12,361 nucleotides of DNA from the NCBI GenBank assembly GCA_000803105.1, contig JTDA01000034.1, forward strand, positions 1-12,361, read 5' to 3'. The notes under the pieces are model-generated. The model was not told the origin of the DNA, ran no database searches, and was given only the letters and a program-made list of their open reading frames with translations. The DNA comes from Coprobacter secundus. GTDB lineage: Bacteria; Bacteroidota; Bacteroidia; Bacteroidales; Coprobacteraceae. A program made the position numbers and the translations under genes. This document shows positions 6,294 through 12,361 of the stretch, in pieces. The number at the start of each line of letters is the position of its first letter. The first letter of the stretch is position 1.

Positions 6294-6347
6294 TGGAGTA
6301 GTGATAAAAAATATATTGGATATAACAACATAAAAAGATAAATATAT

Positions 6348-7115
6348 ATGGATCAACTTATTATCGGGGGTAGGGAGTTTACTTCCCGTCTGTTCGTGGG
6401 AACAGGAAAATTCAGCTCGAACGAGCTTATGAGGAAAGCTATTGTTGCATCCGGTACACAGATGGTGACTGTTGCCATGAAACGTATCGATATGAATAAT
6501 GCTGAGGATGATATGCTTGTGCATATCAATCAGAAGGATGTACAATTGTTGCCTAATACGTCGGGAGTACGTGATGCCGAAGAGGCTATTTTGGCGGCTC
6601 AGCTTTCACGGGAGGCTTTCGGGACGAATTTTCTCAAACTGGAAATACACCCTGATCCTAAATATCTGTTGCCTGACCCGGTGGAAACGTTGAAGGCAAC
6701 GGAGGCTCTTGTCAAGATGGGATTTGTCGTACTTCCCTATGTACAAGCCGACCCTGTACTTTGCAAGCGGCTTGAAGAGGCCGGTGCGGCAACTGTTATG
6801 CCGCTGGCTGCTCCTATCGGTACAAACAAGGGCTTGTGTACGAAAGACCTCCTTGAAATCATCATTGAACAGAGTAATGTCCCTGTGGTGGTGGATGCGG
6901 GGCTGGGTGCTCCTTCACATGCAGCAGCGGCAATGGAATTGGGTGCCGATGCTGTGCTTGTAAATACGGCTATTGCTATATCTCCAGACCCGGAAGCGAT
7001 GGCTTTTGCTTTTAAGGAGGCGACGATTGCCGGGCGCAGGGCTTATCAGGCCGGTCTCGGTGCACAGGCACGGCATGCGGCAGCGAGTAGCCCGCTTACT
7101 TCATTTCTCGATTGA
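6348..7115 (+). CDS. thiG: Thiazole synthase
   Basis: ThiG condenses 1-deoxy-D-xylulose 5-phosphate, dehydroglycine and ThiS thiocarboxylate into the thiazole phosphate. The 255-residue length matches the family (E. coli 256). Landmarks are GREFTSRLFVGTGKF near the N-terminus, the imine-forming Lys97 in FLKLEIHPD, the DPVETLKATEALV segment, PLAAPIGTNKGL, and VVVDAGLGAPSHAAAAMELGADAVLVNTAI with the phosphate-binding loops. ATG at 6348 is preceded by an A/T-rich leader with no clear Shine-Dalgarno sequence, as is usual in Bacteroidota. Its end lies 23 bases before the thiC ATG. Confidence 0.97.
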   Translation: MDQLIIGGREFTSRLFVGTGKFSSNELMRKAIVASGTQMVTVAMKRIDMNNAEDDMLVHINQKDVQLLPNTSGVRDAEEAILAAQLSREAFGTNFLKLEIHPDPKYLLPDPVETLKATEALVKMGFVVLPYVQADPVLCKRLEEAGAATVMPLAAPIGTNKGLCTKDLLEIIIEQSNVPVVVDAGLGAPSHAAAAMELGADAVLVNTAIAISPDPEAMAFAFKEATIAGRRAYQAGLGAQARHAAASSPLTSFLD

Positions 7116-7138
7116 TTACCTCCAATGAAAAGGATAAT

Positions 7139-8863
7139 ATGAAAACAGAAAAAACAATACGTGATGCGTATCCCGCATCTGAAAAAGTCTATGTCGACGG
7201 CAAGTTGCATGATATAAAAGTGGGCATGCGCAAGATAAAGTTGACGGATACTGTCAAAATTGTAGACGGTAAACGCGTGGTTACGCATAATGATGATGTG
7301 TATGTATATGATACGAGCGGCCCTTATACAGACCCGGATATCGAGATCAATCTTGAAAAGGGCCTTCCGCGCTTGCGCGAAAAGTGGATTACGGCTCGTG
7401 GGGATGTGGAGCAGTTGCCACAGATTACTTCCCAGTACGGACGTATGCGACTTGCCGACCATTCTCTTGATTCTTTGCGTTTTGAGCATATGAAACCACC
7501 TTACCGGGCTAAGGCCGGCAAAGAGATAACACAGATGTACTATGCCCGGCAAGGTATCATCACGCCTGAAATGGAATATGTGGCTATACGTGAGAATCTC
7601 CAGAATGAGAAGTTGGGTATAGAGACTCATATAACGCCTGAATTTGTACGCGACGAGATTGCCGCCGGCAGGGCTATCATTCCTGCCAATATCAATCATC
7701 CGGAAGCTGAACCGATGATTATCGGGCGTAATTTTCTGGTGAAGCTGAATACGAATATCGGCAATTCGGCTCTTTCTTCAAGTATAGAGGAGGAGGTGGA
7801 TAAGGCTGTGTGGAGTTGCCGTTGGGGTGGAGACACGCTTATGGACCTCTCGACCGGAGCCAATATACATGAGACTCGGGAGTGGATTATCAGGAATTGT
7901 CCTGTACCTGTGGGTACGGTTCCTATTTATCAAGCTTTGGAGAAAGTGAACGGGAAAGTGGAAAATCTTACTTGGGAGTTGTACCGGGATACGCTTATAG
8001 AACAGTGTGAGCAAGGGGTGGATTATTTCACCATACATGCGGGGGTGCTGAAGGAGCATGCCGAGCTGGTCAAAGAGCGGCTTACCGGTATTGTATCGCG
8101 CGGAGGGTCTATTATGACCAAGTGGTGTGTCATGCATGATTGTGAGAGTTTTCTTTATACACATTTCGATGATATTTGTGAGATACTCAAACAATATGAC
8201 GTAGCTATCTCGTTGGGAGATGGCATGCGGCCGGGTTCGATACATGATGCCAATGACCGTTCGCAATTCCTCGAACTCGATGTGTTGGGACAGCTTACCC
8301 AAAAAGCTTGGGCACACAATGTCCAGGTCATTATAGAGGGGCCCGGCCATATTCCCATGCATAAAATCAAGGAAAATATGGACCGTCAGTTGAGCTCCTG
8401 CCACGAGGCTCCTTTCTATACGTTGGGACCGTTGACGACCGATATAGCTCCGGGGTATGACCATATCACTTCGGCTATCGGTGCGGCGCAGATTGCTTGG
8501 TATGGTACGGCAATGATTTGTTATGTCACGCCTAAGGAGCATCTCGGACTACCCAATCGTGAGGATGTGCGTAATGGGGTCATCGCCTATAAAATCGCAG
8601 CGCATGCAGCCGACTTGGCAAAGGGGCATCCCGGTGCACAAGTGCGTGATGATGCATTGAGCAAGGCTCGTTTTGAATTCCGGTGGAAAGACCAATTCAA
8701 CCTCTCTCTCGACCCTGAACGTGCCCTCGAATATTATAAAGAAGGCTCGAAACATGATGGCGATTATTGTACCATGTGTGGCCCGAACTTCTGTGCTATG
8801 CGCCTCTCGCAAGATATCGACACATGCGATATGGTCGGGAAGTCTGCTCAGAAGGGGAAATGA
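7139..8863 (+). CDS. thiC: Phosphomethylpyrimidine synthase
   Basis: ThiC is the radical-SAM enzyme that rearranges aminoimidazole ribotide into HMP-phosphate. The 574-residue product has the C-terminal cluster motif CTMCGPNFC (CX2CX4C, Cys544, 547 and 552), which binds the 4Fe-4S cluster, and long family-typical stretches such as RAIIPANINHPEAEPMIIG, LMDLSTGANIH, EGPGHIPMHKI and LGPLTTDIAPGYDHI. I chose ATG at 7139 because AAAGGA sits just upstream. An in-frame TTG at 7112 would overlap the thiG stop and add nine atypical residues. A 12-bp hairpin begins 3 bases after the stop codon. Confidence 0.97.
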   Translation: MKTEKTIRDAYPASEKVYVDGKLHDIKVGMRKIKLTDTVKIVDGKRVVTHNDDVYVYDTSGPYTDPDIEINLEKGLPRLREKWITARGDVEQLPQITSQYGRMRLADHSLDSLRFEHMKPPYRAKAGKEITQMYYARQGIITPEMEYVAIRENLQNEKLGIETHITPEFVRDEIAAGRAIIPANINHPEAEPMIIGRNFLVKLNTNIGNSALSSSIEEEVDKAVWSCRWGGDTLMDLSTGANIHETREWIIRNCPVPVGTVPIYQALEKVNGKVENLTWELYRDTLIEQCEQGVDYFTIHAGVLKEHAELVKERLTGIVSRGGSIMTKWCVMHDCESFLYTHFDDICEILKQYDVAISLGDGMRPGSIHDANDRSQFLELDVLGQLTQKAWAHNVQVIIEGPGHIPMHKIKENMDRQLSSCHEAPFYTLGPLTTDIAPGYDHITSAIGAAQIAWYGTAMICYVTPKEHLGLPNREDVRNGVIAYKIAAHAADLAKGHPGAQVRDDALSKARFEFRWKDQFNLSLDPERALEYYKEGSKHDGDYCTMCGPNFCAMRLSQDIDTCDMVGKSAQKGK

Positions 8864-8865
8864 TG

Positions 8866-8894
8866 TCATCTTTTCTTTTGTCGAGAAAAGATGA
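8866..8894 (+). other. Perfect hairpin between thiC and thiH
   Basis: TCATCTTTTC (8866-8875) pairs with GAAAAGATGA (8885-8894); one A-T and one G-U pair extend the stem to 12 bp around a 5-base loop. Two further G-U pairs could extend the base. It starts 3 bases after the thiC stop. The sequence after it is A-rich, not T-rich, so it is more likely an mRNA stabiliser or processing site than a full terminator. Confidence 0.72.
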
Positions 8895-8927
8895 TGAAGA
8901 AGTAAAATTATCAAAAATAATAAAAAG

Positions 8928-10058
8928 ATGTTTTCAGAAGAACTTGAAAAAATATCGTGGGAAAAAACCACGAACGACATCTATTCTAAAACGGCAGCCG
9001 ACGTGGAAGCGGCTCTGCACAAGGAGTATCTTGATGTGGAAGACTTCAAGGCGCTTATCTCGCCTGCTGCACAGCCTTACCTTGAAGTCATGGCGAGGCT
9101 TAGCCAACAGTACACTTTGCAACGTTTCGGCAAGACTATATCGATGTTTGTGCCTCTTTATATTACCAATTCGTGTACGAACTTTTGCATCTATTGCGGA
9201 TTCAACCATAATAATCCCATGTCGAGGATTATCTTGACTGAAGAGGAGATTGTGAACGAATATAAGGCTATAAAAAAGCTTGCTCCTTTCGAGAACCTGC
9301 TTCTTGTGACTGGGGAAAATCCTGCAAAAGCCGGGGTCCCCTATATTGAACGGGCTTTGCAATTGGCCAAGCCTTACTTTTCTAACTTGCAGATAGAGGT
9401 AATGCCTCTGAAAGCAGAGGAGTATGAACGGCTTACTCATTCCGGGCTTAATGGGGTGATTTGCTTCCAAGAGACGTATAACAAAGCAAATTATAACATC
9501 TATCATCCTAAAGGGATGAAGTCTAAATTTGACTGGAGGGTCAATGCTTTCGACCGTATGGGACAAGCCGGGGTACATAAAATAGGAATGGGGGTACTTA
9601 TCGGCTTGGAAGACTGGCGTACCGATATCACGATGATGGCTTATCATTTGCGTTATTTGCAGAAGCATTATTGGAAAACGAAGTATAGTGTCAACTTTCC
9701 GCGTATGCGTCCGAGTGAGGGTCACTTCCAGCCGAATGTCGTTATGAGCGACAGGGAACTTGCTCAGGTGACTTTTGCCATGCGTATCTTCGACCATGAT
9801 GTGGATATTTCTTACTCTACCCGGGAAAGTGCCCAGTTCCGTAATAATATGGCTACGCTGGGTGTGACGACGATGAGCGCTGAGAGCAAGACCGAACCCG
9901 GAGGATATTTTACTTATCCTCAGTCTCTCGAACAGTTTCATGTCAGTGACGAGCGCACTGCCGTGCAGGTAGAAAGAGACCTTAAGGCTCTGGGGCGTGA
10001 ACCGGTGTGGAAGGATTGGGACGAGTCGTTCGACCGTAAAACTCAGCAAGCTGTATGA
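8928..10058 (+). CDS. thiH: Tyrosine lyase (2-iminoacetate synthase)
   Basis: ThiH is a radical-SAM enzyme that cleaves tyrosine to dehydroglycine and p-cresol, giving ThiG its nitrogen donor without oxygen. The 376-residue length equals the family norm (E. coli 377). The cluster motif CTNFCIYC (CX3CX2C) places the cysteines at residues 83, 87 and 90, followed by GFNHNN. Later family segments include LLVTGE, EVMPL, VICFQETYN, KIGMGVLIGLEDWR, SVNFPRMRP and STRESAQFRNN. Use of ThiH rather than the oxygen-dependent glycine oxidase ThiO fits an anaerobe. It overlaps thiF by four bases (ATGA), which implies translational coupling. Confidence 0.97.
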   Translation: MFSEELEKISWEKTTNDIYSKTAADVEAALHKEYLDVEDFKALISPAAQPYLEVMARLSQQYTLQRFGKTISMFVPLYITNSCTNFCIYCGFNHNNPMSRIILTEEEIVNEYKAIKKLAPFENLLLVTGENPAKAGVPYIERALQLAKPYFSNLQIEVMPLKAEEYERLTHSGLNGVICFQETYNKANYNIYHPKGMKSKFDWRVNAFDRMGQAGVHKIGMGVLIGLEDWRTDITMMAYHLRYLQKHYWKTKYSVNFPRMRPSEGHFQPNVVMSDRELAQVTFAMRIFDHDVDISYSTRESAQFRNNMATLGVTTMSAESKTEPGGYFTYPQSLEQFHVSDERTAVQVERDLKALGREPVWKDWDESFDRKTQQAV

Positions 10059-10756
10059 ATCTCTCTGAACGATATAGCCGGCAAATCATGCTTGAACCTA
10101 TCGGTGAAGCCGGGCAAAAAAAACTTTCTCAGGCCTCGGTACTCCTTGTAGGGGTAGGAGGACTGGGGTCACCTATCGCTCTTTATCTTACTGGGGCCGG
10201 TGTCGGACGGCTGGGGCTCATCGACGGGGATGTCGTTTCGGAGAGTAATCTGCAACGTCAGGTTCTCTATACGGAAGAGGAGATAGGCAGGCCGAAGGCA
10301 GAGTGTGCCCGGAGACGGTTGCAGGCTCTTTCTTCTACGATAGAGATAGATGTATATCCTTATTTTCTGACACGGGATAATGCTCTGAGTATCATACAGA
10401 ATTATGATATTGTCGTAGACGGGTGTGATAATTTTGCGACGCGTTATCTTATTGACGATTGTTGCCGTGAGACCGGAAAGCCTTATGTGTATGGTACTAT
10501 CGGGGAATTTCGGGGGCAAGCCTCTGTGTTCAACTACCGGGGAGGTATCGGCTATCGAGACCTTTATCCTGATGAGATGGAGCTTACTGCCAGTCCTTCT
10601 AAGCCTGGAGGTGTGTTGGGGGTAGTACCCGGTATTATCGGAAGTATAGAAGCAGCGGAAACCATTAAGATAATAACGGATAGCGGAGAGCCTTTGCGTA
10701 ACCGGCTTTTTACCATTGATGTACTTACTTTGAAAACCGAGATACTTGAGTTTTGA
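10055..10756 (+). CDS. thiF: ThiS adenylyltransferase, cysteine-poor form
   Basis: ThiF adenylates the C-terminus of ThiS so that sulfur can be loaded. The 233-residue product has the E1-like Rossmann core: RYSRQ (6-10), GVGGLGSP (33-40), LIDGDVVSESNLQRQ (55-69) and VDGCDNFATR (121-130), with VLGVVPGIIGSIEAAETIK near the end. The usual zinc-binding CxxC pairs are absent: the first would fall in GIGYRDLYP (165-172), which has none. The catalytic cysteine that precedes GVLG in E. coli ThiF is replaced by PSKPG. Only four cysteines exist (84, 124, 136 and 137). Adenylation should still work; the acyl-disulfide step should not. MoeB or HesA would be other names for this fold, but the operon settles the role. 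Confidence 0.92.
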   Translation: MNLSERYSRQIMLEPIGEAGQKKLSQASVLLVGVGGLGSPIALYLTGAGVGRLGLIDGDVVSESNLQRQVLYTEEEIGRPKAECARRRLQALSSTIEIDVYPYFLTRDNALSIIQNYDIVVDGCDNFATRYLIDDCCRETGKPYVYGTIGEFRGQASVFNYRGGIGYRDLYPDEMELTASPSKPGGVLGVVPGIIGSIEAAETIKIITDSGEPLRNRLFTIDVLTLKTEILEF

Positions 10757-10785
10757 GTGTCGTCGCTTTTTTTTATAGAAAGATT

Positions 10786-10831
10786 CCGACACAGCTTCTT
10801 TTCTATATTTCGGAAAGAGGGGCTGTGTCGG
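10786..10831 (+). terminator. Candidate terminator of the thiamine operon
   Basis: CCGACACAGC (10786-10795) pairs perfectly with GCTGTGTCGG (10822-10831), and a weaker inner stem continues inward. It lies 29 bases after the thiF stop. No strong T-run follows, so it may act as a 3' end protector or a factor-assisted terminator. Confidence 0.55.
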
Positions 10832-11048
10832 GTTGTATATGGCACTAAGAGCAGGTTTGCATTTTCCGATAGACGGAATTCAGATGGGGCTTCTTTTCGT
10901 TTTCATTGGGCAAATAGTCCATTATTACTCTTAAAAGAAGTTCCCAAGACAGACTCGAGCAAAATTAGGGTTCTAAATGTTACAAATAGCAGGGGTAGTG
11001 AACAAAAAGGGTGTCTTTCTGATTATTTAATATATAAATTCGATACGT

Positions 11049-11495
11049 ATGAAAAAGAGTAAATTTTTGACAGAGTTCAAGCAGTTTGCCATGCGTGGCA
11101 ATGTTGTAGACATGGCGGTAGGTATCATTATCGGTGCTGCTTTCGGCAAGATTGTATCTTCGGCAGTCTCAGATTTGATTATGCCGATAGTTGGTTTGTT
11201 ACTGGGAGGTATCAATTTTACGGATTTGAAATTGACTTTACATGAAGCGGTAACTAATGCGGCGGGAGAGGTGGTAACCCCGGCGGTGACACTGAATTAT
11301 GGTAACTTTATCCAGGTAAGTGTCGATTTCATTATTATTGCATTCGCTATATTTTTGATTATAAAATTGATAGCAAAGCTTTCAAGACAAAAGAAGGAAG
11401 AGGTTGCGGCTGCGCCTCCTGCCCCTTCGCCCGAGGTACAGTTACTTACTCAAATAAGGGACATTATGGAAAAGCAGAGCTCAGAGAGAAAATGA
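11049..11495 (+). CDS. mscL: Large-conductance mechanosensitive channel MscL
   Basis: MscL is a homopentameric inner-membrane channel that opens under membrane tension and releases solutes on hypo-osmotic shock. The 148-residue product has the N-terminal amphipathic segment FLTEFKQFAMRGNVVDMAVG, a glycine-rich pore helix TM1 (about residues 17-46, GIIIGAAFGKIVSSAVSDLIMPIVG), a periplasmic loop, TM2 (about 86-110, NFIQVSVDFIIIAFAIFLIIKLIAK) and a charged C-terminal helix ending QLLTQIRDIMEKQ after a Pro/Ala linker. Length and layout are normal. It is separated from thiF by 292 bases that include the terminator-like hairpin, so it probably has its own promoter, though I could not place one. Confidence 0.96.
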   Translation: MKKSKFLTEFKQFAMRGNVVDMAVGIIIGAAFGKIVSSAVSDLIMPIVGLLLGGINFTDLKLTLHEAVTNAAGEVVTPAVTLNYGNFIQVSVDFIIIAFAIFLIIKLIAKLSRQKKEEVAAAPPAPSPEVQLLTQIRDIMEKQSSERK

Positions 11496-11568
11496 TTTGT
11501 TTTTGCTTCGGGATGTTTAGTATTTTTTGAATGTCGAAATCGAAAGTTTTTCGTAGCGTTCGTTTTTT

Positions 11569-11618
11569 AGAGAGAGCAGTTTTTGAACCTCGAGGCAGGT
11601 GTGAAGGCTGTTCTCTTT
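11569..11618 (+). terminator. Candidate terminator after mscL
   Basis: AGAGAGCAG (11571-11579) pairs with CTGTTCTCT (11608-11616) with one G-U pair; two more pairs extend the base to 11569/11618. A T-rich run (CTTATT) follows directly. The 28-base loop is long and the stem lies 74 bases past the stop, so the call is moderate. Confidence 0.42.
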
Positions 11619-11739
11619 CTTATTGGTATATTCGGGCTGTTAAATTTAGTTTTTTATGTTGTTCGTGCCAAGATTACATAGAACAATAATAGTCGTACGG
11701 GTGTTGTAGGGGTAATTGGATACTTCAAATATTTTTGGT

Positions 11740-12297
11740 ATGAAAACGTCTTTTTTATTTTTGGCAGAGGGTTTTGATGAGATAGAGGCTGTTGCTGTAT
11801 GGGATATATTACGCAGAGCTGGTGTTGAGGTGAAGTCTGTTTCTATGACAGGAGAGAAGACTGTAGTCGGTGCCCACAATGTGGCGGTGGTGTCCGATGT
11901 ACTCTATGAAAGCGTAAAATCTGATGATGTTGAAGGATTCTATATTTTGCCCGGCGGTATAGAGGGAACTAAAAATCTTTTTATGAATGATGACTTCAAA
12001 ATGAACTTATTGAATCATTATAATCAGGGCCGTTATGTGGGTGCAATAGGGGAGGCCCCATCTATTCTGGGAGAACTGGATATGTTGAATGGCAAGAATG
12101 CTACGGCTCAGCCGGCTTATATGAATTTTTTGCAGGGAGCGACTTATACGGGGCTGCCTGTTGAGATTCAAGATAATGTGATTACCGGTAGAGGTGCGGG
12201 AGATTCTTTTAAATTTGCTATCGGTATAGTTTCGATGCTCAAAGGAAAAGATGCTGCCGATAAAGTATCGAAAGAGTTGCTGCTGATTATGGGATAA
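11740..12297 (+). CDS. DJ-1/PfpI-family protein lacking the nucleophilic cysteine
   Basis: The 185-residue product has the DJ-1/PfpI flavodoxin-like layout: FLAEGFDEIEAV (7-18) with the conserved acidic residue Glu16 (Glu18 in human DJ-1), FYILPGGIEGTKNL (67-80), GAIGEAPSILGEL (101-113) and TGRGAGDSFKFAI (149-161). In the family the nucleophile elbow reads close to AICAAP. Here it is AIGEAP, so Gly104 takes the Cys place. The whole protein has no cysteine. Cysteine-based deglycase, chaperone-oxidation or peptidase roles are therefore not expected. The frame is intact and the rest is well kept, which argues against a pseudogene. I chose ATG at 11740; an in-frame TTG at 11716 adds eight residues with no family likeness. 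No functional clue comes from the neighbours. Confidence 0.88.
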   Translation: MKTSFLFLAEGFDEIEAVAVWDILRRAGVEVKSVSMTGEKTVVGAHNVAVVSDVLYESVKSDDVEGFYILPGGIEGTKNLFMNDDFKMNLLNHYNQGRYVGAIGEAPSILGELDMLNGKNATAQPAYMNFLQGATYTGLPVEIQDNVITGRGAGDSFKFAIGIVSMLKGKDAADKVSKELLLIMG

Positions 12298-12361
12298 GAT
12301 TGGATTTTTCGGGTTTTGGCGGGGTAGTCCGGTTCGGAAGTAATATATAAATGCTCTTCCG

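Noticed and set aside
7778..8542. A 254-codon minus-strand open frame inside thiC
   Set aside because: It is a shadow of a fully intact thiC; the translation shows no domain.
8934..10049. A 371-codon open frame on the minus strand across almost all of thiH
   Set aside because: It mirrors thiH, whose protein is complete and matches its family. The antisense product has no recognisable motif, so it is a by-product of thiH codon use.
10960..10967. CAAAATTA, which reads TAATTTTG on the minus strand and matches the -7 box exactly
   Set aside because: The nearest -33-like CAAA is only 15 bases away, no minus-strand gene follows, and 8-base matches of this kind are common in A/T-rich DNA.
12351..12361. 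ATG at 12351 as the start of a further gene
   Set aside because: Only three codons remain before the window ends, so nothing can be supported.

Overview
This window looks like chromosomal DNA from a member of the Bacteroidales (phylum Bacteroidota). Three things point there: a secreted family S46 dipeptidyl-peptidase, which is typical of that group; a -7 promoter box of the form TAnnTTTG; and A/T-rich leaders with few Shine-Dalgarno sequences. I cannot name the genus. No phage, transposase, tRNA, rRNA or CRISPR array is visible.

Layout. Positions 1-420 hold a non-coding repeat cluster built around the palindrome CCCCTCTCGAGAGGGG. Positions 432-2588 (minus strand) encode a DPP11-type S46 peptidase. 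Positions 2589-2800 are its upstream region. Positions 2800-3250 hold a second copy of the repeat cluster, so the peptidase gene sits between two copies. A Bacteroidota-type promoter (3347-3354) and a TPP riboswitch (3363-3436) then lead a plus-strand thiamine operon: thiD, a thiS-like gene without the Gly-Gly tail, a divergent ThiE/TenI-family gene, thiE, thiS, thiG, thiC, thiH and thiF (3533-10756). A strong hairpin follows thiF. The last two genes are mscL (11049-11495) and a DJ-1/PfpI-family gene with no cysteine (11740-12297).

How the genes work together. ThiC makes HMP-phosphate and ThiD phosphorylates it to HMP-PP. ThiF adenylates the C-terminus of ThiS, which then carries sulfur. ThiH supplies dehydroglycine from tyrosine by the anaerobic radical-SAM route, and ThiG builds the thiazole. 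ThiE joins the two halves into thiamine phosphate. The riboswitch should shut the operon down when TPP is plentiful. The final kinase (ThiL) and the cysteine desulfurase are not in the window.

Most worth a second look: (1) the operon has two ThiS-like genes and two ThiE-like genes, and one of each has lost the residues needed for the known chemistry; (2) ThiF lacks the usual zinc cysteines and the catalytic cysteine; (3) each operon gap longer than about 60 bases can fold, two of them into long hairpins; (4) a 10-bp pairing can form between the riboswitch 5' strand and the leader near the thiD start; (5) the DJ-1-like protein has Gly at the nucleophile position; (6) the palindromic repeats have a 69-70 bp tandem period.
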